In this document: positions 35,667-45,578 of the stretch, piece after piece | How positions within the stretch are numbered: position 1 is the first letter of the stretch | Layout: each line of letters begins with the position of its first letter | From: an uncultured Eubacterium sp. | GTDB taxonomy: Bacteria > Bacillota > Clostridia > Lachnospirales > Lachnospiraceae | NCBI GenBank assembly: GCA_900550135.1 | Contig: URQO01000002.1 | Location: 39,823-103,822, forward strand | DNA: 64,000 bases | Direction of reading: 5' to 3' | Position numbers and translations under genes: made by a program | The notes under the pieces: generated by a model | Told to the model about the DNA's origin: nothing | Seen by the model: the letters and a program-made list of their open reading frames with translations, nothing else | Database searches by the model: none

Positions 35667-35870
35667 ACACCACGATAATATTAAGATTGTAAGAAAGCGC
35701 TTCTAACGCGGTCGGTTCATTAAGGTGGCGTAGCCAGCTTGATAGAACCGCTACCAGCGTTTGGCAGCGGGAGCGTGCTTTCGGCAAACTTAATATTATC
35801 GTGGTGTGTGAGCCTGCCAGCGTTTGGCAGCAAAAGCGTCCTTTCGACAATCATAATATTATCGTGGTGT
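35667..35870. repeat. 94-bp repeat, copy C, with duplicated right arm
   Basis: Core 35691-35784 matches copies A and B. It is nested in ACACCACGATAATATTAAG (35667-35685) and its exact inverted copy (35789-35807). A second right-hand part follows: a 34-bp decayed copy of the core's end (35814-35847), then a second inverted arm ending at 35870. The unit core-tail plus right arm has thus been duplicated. Confidence 0.85.
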
Positions 35871-35931
35871 GATTCAAAACTATGAAAAAAATAATTCATA
35901 AATTCTTTACAATTGTTTTTAAAATAAAGTG

Positions 35932-35960
35932 TTGACAAAGAATATTGATAGTGATAGATT
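35932..35960 (+). promoter_or_regulatory. Promoter of the hrcA-grpE-dnaK-dnaJ operon
   Basis: TTGACA (35932-35937), 17-bp spacer, TAGATT (35955-35960). The CIRCE operator lies just downstream, over the transcription start region. Confidence 0.75.
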
Positions 35961-35976
35961 AGACCATAGAAAAGAT

Positions 35977-36005
35977 GTTAGCACTCAAAAATGACGAGTG
36001 CTAAC
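35977..36005 (+). promoter_or_regulatory. CIRCE operator (HrcA binding site)
   Basis: The inverted repeat GTTAGCACTC-N9-GAGTGCTAAC matches the CIRCE consensus exactly. HrcA binds it to repress the heat-shock operon, with GroEL as the usual cofactor. Confidence 0.97.
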
Positions 36006-36034
36006 AAAATAAAAACCATAGAAAGGAGTTGTCT

Positions 36035-37075
36035 ATGGAGCTAAGTGAAAGAAAAGAAAAGATTCTTGATGCTATCATTAGAAACTATTTAGAAACCGGT
36101 GAACCGGTTGGATCAAGAACGATTTCAAAGTACACTGACTTAAATCTTAGTTCAGCCACAATCAGAAATGAAATGTCGGACTTAGAAGAGATGGGCTACA
36201 TTGTTCAGCCACATACTTCAGCAGGACGTATTCCAACAGACAAAGGTTACAGATTTTATGTGGACCATATGTTGAAGGATAAGATGTCAGAGCTGGATGA
36301 AAGAGAACAGAAAGTCAATGAAAAAGAAGATTTACTTATTGAAAAAGTAGATAAGGTTGAGACACTTCTTCAAAATATGGCAAATGTGTTGGCAAACAAC
36401 ACCAATTACACAACGATGGTTTCATCACCAAAGTCAAAAGGTAACAAAATTAAATTCATACAGTTATCTATATTAGAAGAAAGACAATTGTTGTGTACAG
36501 TGGTATCTGATAAGAACCACGTAGTAAACAAAATAGTCAAACTTGATAAAGAAGTTAATCAGGAGATGGTTGTAAGATTAAATGTGGCACTTAACACAGC
36601 CCTTGCAGGTCTTGCAATAGAAGAAATAAACTTAGCTGTTATTACTTCATTAACATCTCAGGCCGGAGAGTACGAGGATTTGGTAAACGAAGTACTAAAG
36701 GCTATAACAGAGGCTATTTCGACTGAAGAGCAGATGAAGATATATACATCAGGTGCTACAAACATTTTCAAGTATCCTGAGTTAAGCGACAAGGAAAGAG
36801 CAAGCAGACTTCTTACTACATTGGAAGAAAAGTCACAGCTTACCGAGTTGATTAATGAAAGCGATGAGGAAACAGGTATTCAGGTGTATATCGGAAGCGA
36901 AAGCCCTGTACAGTCCATGAAGGATTGCAGTGTAGTTACAGCAACTTACGAACTACAGGATGGTTTCAAAGGAACTATTGGTATCATTGGTCCAAAGAGA
37001 ATGGATTATGAAAAGGTTGTAGAAACATTAAGAGTTGTAAAAGAACAGCTGGGGCAGACTTTAGATGACAAGTAG
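36035..37075 (+). CDS. hrcA: Heat-inducible transcription repressor HrcA
   Basis: A 346-residue repressor. The N-terminal winged helix (ILDAIIRNYLETGEPVGSRT, SSATIRNEMSDLEEMGYI, HTSAGRIPTDKGYRFYVD) binds CIRCE. The GAF-like and dimerisation domain ends with YELQDGFKGTIGIIGPKRM. It autoregulates this operon through the CIRCE at 35977-36005. The ATG at 36035 has GAAAGGAG six bases upstream; an in-frame TTG at 36029 abuts that site and is unlikely. Confidence 0.97.
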   Translation: MELSERKEKILDAIIRNYLETGEPVGSRTISKYTDLNLSSATIRNEMSDLEEMGYIVQPHTSAGRIPTDKGYRFYVDHMLKDKMSELDEREQKVNEKEDLLIEKVDKVETLLQNMANVLANNTNYTTMVSSPKSKGNKIKFIQLSILEERQLLCTVVSDKNHVVNKIVKLDKEVNQEMVVRLNVALNTALAGLAIEEINLAVITSLTSQAGEYEDLVNEVLKAITEAISTEEQMKIYTSGATNIFKYPELSDKERASRLLTTLEEKSQLTELINESDEETGIQVYIGSESPVQSMKDCSVVTATYELQDGFKGTIGIIGPKRMDYEKVVETLRVVKEQLGQTLDDK

Positions 37076-37096
37076 CATAGAAAGGAAATAGATATA

Positions 37097-37729
37097 GTGG
37101 AAAAAGAAAACAAAGACATTAACGAAACTGAAGATGTTAAAGATACAGAAAATGTAAAAGAAACATCAGATGAAGAAGTAAGGGCTGAAACAAAAGAAGA
37201 ACAGCCTGAAACAGAAGCATCAAAAAAGGAAGAAACTTCTGAAACTGAAGAAAAGCCTGAAAAGAAAAAGAAGAAAGGCTTTAAGAAAAAGGATAAGAAA
37301 GACGAGCAGATAGAGGAACTTAATGATAAGTACCAAAGATTATTTGCAGAATTTCAAAATTTCAGAAACAGAAGCGACAAAGAAAAAACAGCAATGTTTG
37401 AAACAGGAGCAAAATCAATTATAGAAAAGATTTTGCCTGTGGTTGACAACTTTGAAAGAGGAGTTGCAACACTTAGTGAAGAAGATTTAGAATCACCTGT
37501 TGGACAGGGAATGAATCTTATATATAAACAGTTACTTCAAACTCTTGAAGATATTGGAGTTGAAGCGATTGATGCAAAGGGAAAGGAATTTGATCCTGAA
37601 CTTCACAACGCTGTAATGCATGAAGACAATGACGAACTTGGTGAAAACGTTGTGTCAGAAGAATTACAGAAAGGGTATAAATACAGAGATACAGTGGTAA
37701 GACACAGTATGGTAAAAGTAGCTAATTAG
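37097..37729 (+). CDS. grpE: Nucleotide exchange factor GrpE
   Basis: A 210-residue GrpE. The first 75 residues are an acidic then lysine-rich disordered extension (KKKKKGFKKKDKK). The long dimerisation helix begins at DEQIEELNDKYQRLFAEFQN. The C-terminal beta domain has FDPELHNAVMHEDND and QKGYKYRDTVVRHSMVKVAN. It releases ADP from DnaK. It starts with GTG after AAAGGAAATAG, a weaker spacing than its neighbours. Confidence 0.96.
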   Translation: MEKENKDINETEDVKDTENVKETSDEEVRAETKEEQPETEASKKEETSETEEKPEKKKKKGFKKKDKKDEQIEELNDKYQRLFAEFQNFRNRSDKEKTAMFETGAKSIIEKILPVVDNFERGVATLSEEDLESPVGQGMNLIYKQLLQTLEDIGVEAIDAKGKEFDPELHNAVMHEDNDELGENVVSEELQKGYKYRDTVVRHSMVKVAN

Positions 37730-37768
37730 TTTAATTTGAAATAATCATATATTTAGGAGGAAAATAAA

Positions 37769-39622
37769 ATGGGAAAGATTATTGGTATTGATTTAGGAAC
37801 AACAAACTCATGTGTAGCTGTTATGGAAGGTGGAGAACCTACAGTTATCACAAACGCAGACGGAGCAAGAACAACTCCATCAGTAGTAGCATTTAAGAAA
37901 GACGGAGAAAGATTAGTTGGTGAACAGGCAAAACGTCAGGCTGTTACAAATGCAGAAGGAACAATTTCATCAATTAAAAGACATATGGGAACTGATTACA
38001 AAGCAAATGTAGCAGGAAAAGAATACACACCACAGGCAATTTCAGCAATGATTCTTCAGAAGTTAAAAGCTGATGCAGAAGCTTACCTTGGTGAAAAAGT
38101 TACAGAAGCAGTTATTACAGTACCAGCTTACTTTAACGATGCACAAAGACAGGCAACAAAGGATGCAGGTAAGATTGCAGGTCTTGATGTTAAGAGAATT
38201 ATCAATGAGCCTACAGCTGCAGCATTAGCTTATGGTCTTGATAATGAAGGCGAACAGAAGATTATGGTATACGATTTAGGTGGTGGTACATTTGATGTAT
38301 CTGTAATCGAAATCGGTGATGGCGTTATTGAAGTTTTAGCAACAAACGGTGATAACAGACTTGGTGGTGATGACTTTGATAAGAAAGTTATGGACTACAT
38401 GGTAGCAGACTTTAAGACAAAGACAGGAATCGACCTTTCAAATGATAAGATGGCTATGGAAAGAATCAAAGCCGAAGCAGAAGATGCAAAGAAGAAACTT
38501 TCATCAGCTACTCAGGTTGAAATCAACATTCCATTCATCACTGCAAATGAACAGGGACCACAGCATTTGAACATGACACTTACAAAGGCTAAATTCGACG
38601 AATTAACAAGAGACTTAGTTGAAAGAACAGCAATCCCTGTACAGAACGCATTAAAGGATGCAGGAATTTCAGCATCAGAACTTAGCAAGGTATTATTAGT
38701 CGGTGGTTCTACAAGAATCCCAGCTGTACAGGATAAAGTAAAACAGTTAACAGGTCATGAACCATCAAAGAAGATGAATCCTGATGAATGTGTTGCACTT
38801 GGTGCTTCAATTCAGGGTGGTAAATTAGCAGGTGACGCAGGTGCCGGCGATATTCTTCTTCTTGATGTAACTCCACTTTCATTATCAATTGAAACAATGG
38901 GTGGTGTAGCTACAAGACTTATTGAGAGAAATACAACAATTCCTACAAAGAAGAGTCAGATTTTCTCAACAGCAGCAGATAATCAGACAGCAGTTGATAT
39001 CAACGTTGTTCAGGGTGAAAGACAGTTCGCAAGAGATAACAAATCACTTGGACAGTTCAGACTTGATGGAATTCCACCAGCAAGAAGAGGTGTTCCACAG
39101 ATTGAAGTTACATTCGATATTGATGCAAACGGTATTGTAAATGTATCAGCTAAAGACCTTGGAACAGGTAAAGAACAGCACATTACAATTACAGCAGGTT
39201 CAAACATGTCAGATGAAGACATTGATAAGGCTGTAAAAGAAGCAGCAGAATTTGAAGCAGCAGATAAGAAACGTAAAGAAGCAATTGATGCTAAGAATGA
39301 AGCTGAATCAATCATCACACAGACAGAAACAGCAATGAGTGAAGCCGGCGACAAGTTAGCAGAAGCTGATAAACAGGCAGTTCAGGCTGACATTGATGCA
39401 TTAAAGGCAACTGTTGCAGCAATTGGTGAAAATGAACCAACAGAAGCTCAGGTTGAAGAATTAAAGGCTGGAAAAGAAAAATTAATGAATTCTGCACAGC
39501 AGTTATTCCAAAAGATGTATGAGCAGGCACAGGCAGCAGGTGCACAGGGTGCAGGTCCTGACATGAATCAGGGATCAGCTCCTGAAGATGATGTTGTAGA
39601 TGGAGACTTTACAGAGGTTTAA
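37769..39622 (+). CDS. dnaK: Molecular chaperone DnaK (Hsp70)
   Basis: A 617-residue Hsp70. The ATPase domain begins [19 protein letters not shown] and includes [18 protein letters not shown] and [15 protein letters not shown]. The linker [17 protein letters not shown] precedes the substrate-binding domain and helical lid. The tail is Gly/Gln/Ala-rich then acidic ([12 protein letters not shown]), typical of Gram-positive DnaK. It is the third gene of the CIRCE-controlled operon. RBS is TAGGAGGAAAA. Confidence 0.98.
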   Translation: MGKIIGIDLGTTNSCVAVMEGGEPTVITNADGARTTPSVVAFKKDGERLVGEQAKRQAVTNAEGTISSIKRHMGTDYKANVAGKEYTPQAISAMILQKLKADAEAYLGEKVTEAVITVPAYFNDAQRQATKDAGKIAGLDVKRIINEPTAAALAYGLDNEGEQKIMVYDLGGGTFDVSVIEIGDGVIEVLATNGDNRLGGDDFDKKVMDYMVADFKTKTGIDLSNDKMAMERIKAEAEDAKKKLSSATQVEINIPFITANEQGPQHLNMTLTKAKFDELTRDLVERTAIPVQNALKDAGISASELSKVLLVGGSTRIPAVQDKVKQLTGHEPSKKMNPDECVALGASIQGGKLAGDAGAGDILLLDVTPLSLSIETMGGVATRLIERNTTIPTKKSQIFSTAADNQTAVDINVVQGERQFARDNKSLGQFRLDGIPPARRGVPQIEVTFDIDANGIVNVSAKDLGTGKEQHITITAGSNMSDEDIDKAVKEAAEFEAADKKRKEAIDAKNEAESIITQTETAMSEAGDKLAEADKQAVQADIDALKATVAAIGENEPTEAQVEELKAGKEKLMNSAQQLFQKMYEQAQAAGAQGAGPDMNQGSAPEDDVVDGDFTEV

Positions 39623-39630
39623 AATAAATC

Positions 39631-40797
39631 ATGGCAGATAAGAGAGATTATTATGAAGTGTTGGGTGTCGACAAAGGTGCAGACGCTGCAACAATAAAAA
39701 AAGCATATAGACAGTTAGCAAAGAAATATCATCCCGATGCAAATCCGGGAGACGAAGAAGCAGCTGCAAAGTTCAAAGAGGCATCAGAAGCATACGCAGT
39801 ATTAAGCGATGATGAAAAGAGAAGACAGTATGACCAGTTTGGTCATGCTGCCTTTGATGGTGGTGCCGGCGGAGCAGGCGGATTTGATTTCAACAATTTT
39901 GACTTTGGTGATATTTTCGGTGGAAGTGGATTTGGAGATATTTTCGGAGATTTATTTGGTGGTGGCGGTAGCCGCAGAGGACCAAGTAATGGACCAAGAC
40001 GTGGACAGGACAGAAGAACAAATCTTACGATTACTTTTGAAGAAGCAATATTTGGTTGCCAGAAAGAAGTTACAATTCCTTACAAAGAAACTTGTACTAC
40101 ATGTAATGGTTCAGGGGCAAAGCCTGGAACATCACCTGAGACATGTTCAAAATGTAAGGGTGCAGGACAGTATGTGTCACGTCAGCAGACTATGTTTGGT
40201 ATGATGCAAAGTACACAGGTATGTCCTGACTGTAACGGAACAGGTAAAGTAATTAAAGAAAAATGTCCTGATTGTCATGGAGCAGGATACAAGAACACAA
40301 GAAAGAAAATCACAATTGATATTCCAGCCGGAATTGATGATATGCAGCGTATAAGAAAACAGGGAGAAGGTGAGCCGGGTACAAACGGTGGACCAAGAGG
40401 CGACTTGTTAGTTGATATCAGAGTTATTCCAAGCAAAGAGTTTGAGCGTGATGGTATGAATTTGTTCTCTACAACATCTATATCATTTGCACAGGCAGCC
40501 CTTGGTGGCGACATTCGTGTTAAGACTGTTGATGGTGATGTTAAGTTTAATATTAAGCCGGGAACTCAGACAGGTACCCGCATCAGATTGAAAGGCAAGG
40601 GAGTTTGCCACGTACACAATCAAAATACAAGAGGAGACCAGTACTCCACACTTGTTGTAAAAGTTCCAACAAAGCTTAATAATGAACAAAAAGAATTGAT
40701 TAAAAAATTAGATGAAATTTCAGGTGACACACTAAATGAGTTTAATGAGGATAAATCTGAAACGGATAAAAAGAAAAAGAAGAAGAAATTCTTCTAA
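39631..40797 (+). CDS. dnaJ: Chaperone protein DnaJ (type A)
   Basis: A 388-residue type A DnaJ. The J domain has the HPD signature in [16 protein letters not shown] Gly/Phe-rich linker follows (residues about 75-125). Four zinc motifs are [25 protein letters not shown] and CPDCHGAG. The C-terminal client domain contains [20 protein letters not shown], and the tail is lysine-rich. It stimulates DnaK ATPase and delivers clients. It starts eight bases after dnaK, with its binding site inside the dnaK end. Confidence 0.98.
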   Translation: MADKRDYYEVLGVDKGADAATIKKAYRQLAKKYHPDANPGDEEAAAKFKEASEAYAVLSDDEKRRQYDQFGHAAFDGGAGGAGGFDFNNFDFGDIFGGSGFGDIFGDLFGGGGSRRGPSNGPRRGQDRRTNLTITFEEAIFGCQKEVTIPYKETCTTCNGSGAKPGTSPETCSKCKGAGQYVSRQQTMFGMMQSTQVCPDCNGTGKVIKEKCPDCHGAGYKNTRKKITIDIPAGIDDMQRIRKQGEGEPGTNGGPRGDLLVDIRVIPSKEFERDGMNLFSTTSISFAQAALGGDIRVKTVDGDVKFNIKPGTQTGTRIRLKGKGVCHVHNQNTRGDQYSTLVVKVPTKLNNEQKELIKKLDEISGDTLNEFNEDKSETDKKKKKKKFF

Positions 40798-40839
40798 GTA
40801 AAAATAATTAATAAAAGAAGTGTAAAAACTTTAGAAAAC

Positions 40840-40874
40840 AAAGCTACATTGGCTGATGCCGGTGTAGCTTTTGT
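40840..40874 (+). terminator. Rho-independent terminator of the heat-shock operon
   Basis: Stem CAAAGCTACATTGGC / GCCGGTGTAGCTTTTG (with wobbles) around a TGAT loop, 40 bases after dnaJ. The T-run is short. Confidence 0.75.
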
Positions 40875-41013
40875 AGTTTAAATGTAAACTTTAGTTGTAC
40901 AACTATTATTCTTAACTTCTTAATTTTAGAAATATGGCAATTTGCGTAATTAAATTATGTATGCTATGATATATCAGTTATAAAACGTTTAGATAATATT
41001 AACGGAGAAAAAT

Positions 41014-41979
41014 ATGAAGTGGAATAAATATAGACTGAAAACAACAACGCAGGCAAGTGATTTTGTATGTGGCGTACTGATTGAACTTGGCATTTTAGGA
41101 ATGGAAGTAGAAGATAACGTGCAACTTACAGAAGAAGAAAAGAAAGCACAGTTTATTGATTATCTTGCAGATTTACCTGTAGATGACGGAACGGCATATG
41201 TTAGCTTTTATACTGAAGAAGATACAGAAGATAAAGATAATCAGAAACTTCTGGACAACCTTAGAGAAAAGTTAAAAGAGGCATCTTCTTTTATGGATGT
41301 AGGAGAAGGTTCCATTGAAAAGTCAATGACAGAAGATGTGGACTGGGTAAATAACTGGAAAAAATATTTTAAATCATTTACAGTTGGAAAGTTCTTTATT
41401 AAACCTACATGGGAAGAAATTGATGAACAACACAAGAACATGGAAATGATTGAAATTGACCCGGGTACTGCTTTTGGTACAGGAAAACATGACACAACAC
41501 AGCTTTGCATAAAGCAGCTTGTAAAATATGTAAAAGAAAATGACAAAGTTTTGGATCTTGGCTGTGGTAGCGGTATTTTGTCAATAGTGGCAAAAAAACT
41601 TGGAGCAGCAGATGTGGATATGACAGACATTGATCCGGCTGCAATAGATGCTGTAAGTGACAACTTTAAAGTAAATCATATGGCTATGGATGATGTAAAT
41701 GTAATAGCCGGAAATGTATTGGAAGACGAAGAACTTTGCAAAAAGTTTGAAAATAAAAAGTACGATATAGTTGTAGCAAATATTCTGGCTGATGTTATTA
41801 TACCTATTGCCGGTATGGTTGACAGATTTTTAAAACCGGGTGGAATATTTATTTCATCAGGGATTATATATATGAAGGAAGATGACGTAAAAGAAGCCAT
41901 AAATAACAATCCAAACCTTACACTTACAGATGTTGTAAATCAGGGTGACTGGAGAGCCATCATGGCAAAAAATAACTAG
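41014..41979 (+). CDS. prmA: Ribosomal protein L11 methyltransferase
   Basis: A 321-residue PrmA that trimethylates ribosomal protein L11. The N-terminal substrate-recognition domain has the linker VDWVNNWKKYFKSFTVGKFF. The SAM-binding domain has PGTAFGTGKHDTTQLCIKQL, VLDLGCGSGILSIVAKKLGA and the NPPY-like VVANILADVI. It is usually next to dnaJ and rsmE, as here. It begins 216 bases after dnaJ, beyond a terminator, so it probably has its own promoter near 40,970. Confidence 0.96.
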   Translation: MKWNKYRLKTTTQASDFVCGVLIELGILGMEVEDNVQLTEEEKKAQFIDYLADLPVDDGTAYVSFYTEEDTEDKDNQKLLDNLREKLKEASSFMDVGEGSIEKSMTEDVDWVNNWKKYFKSFTVGKFFIKPTWEEIDEQHKNMEMIEIDPGTAFGTGKHDTTQLCIKQLVKYVKENDKVLDLGCGSGILSIVAKKLGAADVDMTDIDPAAIDAVSDNFKVNHMAMDDVNVIAGNVLEDEELCKKFENKKYDIVVANILADVIIPIAGMVDRFLKPGGIFISSGIIYMKEDDVKEAINNNPNLTLTDVVNQGDWRAIMAKNN

Positions 41980-41987
41980 GAGAAAAT

Positions 41988-42725
41988 ATGTACCGATTTT
42001 TTGTAGAACCTGAACAGATAGGAGAAGATTCTGTTTTAATTCAGGGAAAAGATGTTAATCATATAAAAAATGTTCTTAGAATGAAAACAGGTGAAACTAT
42101 TTTAATTAGTGATGGAAGTAACAGGGAGTATGTTTGTGAAATAGCATCTCTTGAAGATGAACGAGTAGTTGCTAATATAGTTGATATTAATGGTCAGTCA
42201 AGAGAACTTCCCATCAAGGTAACGTTGTTTCAGGCACTTCCTAAGGGTGACAAAATGGAAACTGTTATTCAGAAGGTTACTGAGCTTGGTGGCTATAAAT
42301 TTGTTCCAATGTCCACAAAAAGGTGTGTGGTAAAACTTGATGAGAAGAAAGCTGTAAACAAAACTAAAAGATGGAACGCCATAGCCGAAAGTGCTGCAAA
42401 GCAGTCAAAAAGGGGTATTATCCCAAAAGTAAATACTCCTGTAAATTTTGCCACTGCAATAGAAATGGCAAAAGAAATGGATATGGTTATTATTGCCTAT
42501 GAAGAAGCAGAGAACATGGAACAGACCAGAAAAATTTTTGAGAAAATCCAAAAGGGCATGAATATTGGTGTGTTTATAGGCTCAGAAGGTGGATTTTCAA
42601 AAGAAGAAGTAGAAAAAGTAAAAGAAATTGGAGCAAAAGAGATTACATTAGGAAAGCGTATTCTTAGAACAGAAACAGCAGGAATGACAGTTATGTCCAT
42701 ACTAATGTATTTAATGGAGGAATAA
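41988..42725 (+). CDS. rsmE: 16S rRNA (uracil-1498-N3)-methyltransferase RsmE
   Basis: A 245-residue SPOUT methyltransferase. The N-terminal PUA-like part contains KDVNHIKNVLRMKTGE. The knot domain shows LFQALPKGDKMETVIQKVTELG, SAAKQSKRGIIP, IGSEGGFSKEEVE and LGKRILRTETAGMTVMSIL. It methylates U1498 of 16S rRNA. It is nine bases after prmA and two bases before the cysteine desulfurase gene, so probably one operon. Confidence 0.97.
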   Translation: MYRFFVEPEQIGEDSVLIQGKDVNHIKNVLRMKTGETILISDGSNREYVCEIASLEDERVVANIVDINGQSRELPIKVTLFQALPKGDKMETVIQKVTELGGYKFVPMSTKRCVVKLDEKKAVNKTKRWNAIAESAAKQSKRGIIPKVNTPVNFATAIEMAKEMDMVIIAYEEAENMEQTRKIFEKIQKGMNIGVFIGSEGGFSKEEVEKVKEIGAKEITLGKRILRTETAGMTVMSILMYLMEE

Positions 42726-42727
42726 AA

Positions 42728-43882
42728 ATGGAGGCATATTTTGACAACTCAGCAACCACAATAGTTACAGAAGATGTAAAAGATATTGTAGTAAAAGTAA
42801 TGACAGAGGATTATGGAAATCCTTCTTCAATGCATATGGTTGGAGTTAATGCTGAAAAATATTTAAAAGAAGCAAAAGAAACAATAAGCAAAATTTTAAA
42901 AGTAGAACCAAATGAAATTTATTTTACATCAGGTGGAACAGAGTCAAATAATTGGGCAATAATGGGTGCAGTGGAAGCCAATAAAAGAAGTGGGAAAAAA
43001 ATCATCACTACAAAAGTAGAGCATGCATCTGTAAAAAGTCCAATGAAACATTTGGAACAGCTAGGATATGAAGTTACGTATTTACCTGTAGACCAGGACG
43101 GTGTTGTACAACCGGATGCACTAAAAGAGGCAATGACAGAAGATACAATTTTGGTTTCCATTATGTATGTAAACAACGAAGTTGGTGCCATTCAGCCTAT
43201 AGAAGAAATCGGTAAATACATTAAAACAATAAACAAAAATGTAATATATCATGTAGATGCAATTCAGGCCTTTGGAAAAATGGAAATTAAGCCAAAGAAA
43301 AGTAACATTGATGTGTTGACAGTAAGTGGACATAAAATCCACGGACCAAAGGGAACAGGATTTATGTACCTAAAGAAAAATGCAAAAGTAAATCCATTTA
43401 TCTTAGGTGGAGGACAGCAAAATGCCATGCGTTCAGGTACTGAAAATGTGCCGGGGATTGCAGGTCTTGCAAAGGCATCTGACGACTGTTACAAACATTT
43501 GGAAGAAAATGTAAGTACAATGATAGCTTTGAAAGATTATTTAATTGATGGTCTTTTAAATATAAATGGGGTTACAGTAAACAGCCAAAAAGGAAATGAA
43601 GGTGCACCACACATTGTCAGTGCAAGTTTTTCAGGCGTAAGAAGTGAAGTATTACTTCATGCCCTAGAGGATAAGGGTGTATACATTTCAGCAGGAAGTG
43701 CATGCTCATCAAACAAGCCTGCCATCAGTGAAACACTAAAGGCAATGAATATTGATAAAGACTTGTTAGGTTCAACTGTTAGATTTAGCTTTAGCAGATT
43801 TAACACAAAGGAAGAAATAGATTACACATTGGAACAGTTAAAAGCAATGTTACCGATTTTAAGAAAATATGTAAGAAGATAA
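42728..43882 (+). CDS. Cysteine desulfurase (NifS/IscS family)
   Basis: A 384-residue PLP enzyme that moves sulfur from cysteine to a protein persulfide. It begins with AYFDNSATTIV. The PLP lysine lies in LTVSGHKIHGPKGTGFMY, and the catalytic cysteine in YISAGSACSSNKP. Its direct fusion to thiI in the operon, ten bases downstream, suggests that it donates sulfur to ThiI for 4-thiouridine in tRNA, as the NifZ-ThiI pair does in B. subtilis. No SufU or IscU scaffold is nearby. Confidence 0.95.
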   Translation: MEAYFDNSATTIVTEDVKDIVVKVMTEDYGNPSSMHMVGVNAEKYLKEAKETISKILKVEPNEIYFTSGGTESNNWAIMGAVEANKRSGKKIITTKVEHASVKSPMKHLEQLGYEVTYLPVDQDGVVQPDALKEAMTEDTILVSIMYVNNEVGAIQPIEEIGKYIKTINKNVIYHVDAIQAFGKMEIKPKKSNIDVLTVSGHKIHGPKGTGFMYLKKNAKVNPFILGGGQQNAMRSGTENVPGIAGLAKASDDCYKHLEENVSTMIALKDYLIDGLLNINGVTVNSQKGNEGAPHIVSASFSGVRSEVLLHALEDKGVYISAGSACSSNKPAISETLKAMNIDKDLLGSTVRFSFSRFNTKEEIDYTLEQLKAMLPILRKYVRR

Positions 43883-43892
43883 AGGAGAGAAA

Positions 43893-45071
43893 ATGTTTAA
43901 GGCTTTTTTAATTAAGTACGCTGAAATTGGTGTAAAGGGAAAAAATAGATATCTGTTTGAAAATGCGTTGGTAGATAATGCTAAAAGAGCACTTGATAAA
44001 ATCGATGGAGATTTTACAGTAACAAAGGAAAACGGAAGAGTTTATGCTACAGCAAACAGTGATTATGATTACGACGAAGCAGTAAATGCACTTTCACATG
44101 TATTTGGTATTGTAGGAATTTGCCCTATGGTTCAGATTGAAGACAATGGTTTTGAAGACCTTGCTAAACAGGTTATTAAATATATTGATGAAAATTATGA
44201 AGATAAAAACTTTACATTTAAAGTTATGGCAAGAAGAGCAAGGAAAAATTATCCAATGGATTCAATGGAAATAAATGCAGAACTTGGTGGAAGAATCCTT
44301 GATGCATTTGAGGGCTTAAAAGTTGATGTACACAATCCTGATGTAATATTAAATGTAGAAATCCGAAATCATATTAATATATACTCAAAAATTTTACCGG
44401 GTCCCGGAGGAATGCCTGTTGGTACAGCAGGAAAGGCAATGCTTTTGCTGTCAGGTGGAATCGACAGTCCTGTTGCAGGTTGGATGACAGCCAAAAGAGG
44501 TGTAGTAGTGGATGCCGTATATTTCCATGCACCACCATATACATCAGAAAGAGCAAAGCAGAAGGTTGTAGATTTGGCAAAACTTGTGTCAAAGTATTCA
44601 GGACCAATGAATTTGTATGTAGTTAATTTTACGGACATACAGATGTATATTTATGACAAGTGTCCACATGATGAACTTACTATTATTATGAGAAGATACA
44701 TGATGAAAATTGCAGAATACTTTGCAAATAAAGAAGGAGCTCAGGGACTTATAACAGGTGAATCAATAGGTCAGGTTGCCAGCCAGACAATGCAAAGTCT
44801 TGCAGCTACAAATGATGTATGTACAATGCCTGTGTTTAGACCGGTTATTGCATTTGACAAACAGGAGATTATTGACATTTCCCTTAAAATCGGAACATAT
44901 GAAACTTCAATCTTACCATATGAAGATTGTTGTACAACATTTGTTGCAAAGCATCCGGTTACAAAACCAAACATTAATGTAATTAGAAATTCTGAGAAAA
45001 AACTGGCAGATGAAATAGACAGAATGTTTACAGAAGCAGTTGAAACAGCAGAATTAATAAAGATACAGTAA
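43893..45071 (+). CDS. thiI: tRNA 4-thiouridine synthetase ThiI
   Basis: A 392-residue ThiI. It contains the NFLD/THUMP region (residues about 55-165), then the PP-loop ATP pyrophosphatase motif MLLLSGGIDSPVAGWM. GLITGESIGQVASQTMQSL and DCCTTFVAKHPVTKP follow. There is no C-terminal rhodanese domain, as in Firmicutes, so an outside sulfur donor is needed; the desulfurase encoded just upstream is the obvious one. It makes 4-thiouridine at position 8 of tRNA. Confidence 0.97.
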   Translation: MFKAFLIKYAEIGVKGKNRYLFENALVDNAKRALDKIDGDFTVTKENGRVYATANSDYDYDEAVNALSHVFGIVGICPMVQIEDNGFEDLAKQVIKYIDENYEDKNFTFKVMARRARKNYPMDSMEINAELGGRILDAFEGLKVDVHNPDVILNVEIRNHINIYSKILPGPGGMPVGTAGKAMLLLSGGIDSPVAGWMTAKRGVVVDAVYFHAPPYTSERAKQKVVDLAKLVSKYSGPMNLYVVNFTDIQMYIYDKCPHDELTIIMRRYMMKIAEYFANKEGAQGLITGESIGQVASQTMQSLAATNDVCTMPVFRPVIAFDKQEIIDISLKIGTYETSILPYEDCCTTFVAKHPVTKPNINVIRNSEKKLADEIDRMFTEAVETAELIKIQ

Positions 45072-45173
45072 ATTTATAATTTTACTGTAAGAAAAGTTGA
45101 TAAAAGGAAGAGAGTTTAAACTTTTTCATTATAAAGAGTCGGTAAAAGATATTTGAAAATGATGATTTATGAA

Positions 45174-45211
45174 ATATAAAACCGACCTGCAATTGCAAGT
45201 CGGTTTTATAT
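45174..45211. terminator. Bidirectional terminator between thiI and the HPr-like gene
   Basis: Long stem ATATAAAACCGACCTGCAA / TTGCAAGTCGGTTTTATAT (one wobble), with T-runs on both strands. It serves the converging thiI and HPr-like genes. Confidence 0.88.
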
Positions 45212-45225
45212 GAAATGTAAATGTG

Positions 45226-45453
45226 TTATTCGTATTTCTTTAATACTTCTAAAATAGTATCAAGATCTTTTTCGCTATGTATGTTTAAATCAATAGGCTT
45301 TGATAAGTCTAAACTAAAGATACCCATAATAGATTTGGCATCAATAACATAGCGACCGGAAACTAAATCAAAATCACTGTCAAACTTAGTGATATCATTT
45401 ACAAATGATTTTACTTTGTCAATAGAACCAAGATTTATTGTTACTGTTTTCAA
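45226..45453 (-). CDS. Short HPr-like protein without the histidine site
   Basis: A 75-residue HPr-fold protein. The Ser46-type region DAKSIMGIFSLDLSKPI is clear. The segment that should carry GLHARPA reads NLGSIDKVKSFVNDI, with no histidine. The only His in the protein is in NIHSEKDL near the C-terminus. It cannot be a normal phosphotransferase carrier. It could be a second HprK target or a silent structural relative. It is a single gene, convergent with thiI, with its start 125 bases from mtaB, which diverges from it. Confidence 0.82.
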   Translation of the reverse strand: MKTVTINLGSIDKVKSFVNDITKFDSDFDLVSGRYVIDAKSIMGIFSLDLSKPIDLNIHSEKDLDTILEVLKKYE

Positions 45454-45578
45454 TTCTCAAACACCTCTCTCTCTTTGTTATGACTATATAATACCACTGA
45501 TTGTGTGGTTATTCAATTAGAACAAATGATAATTTAAAAAAGAATTTTTAGTAAAAATGCATTATAAGGAGAATACTG

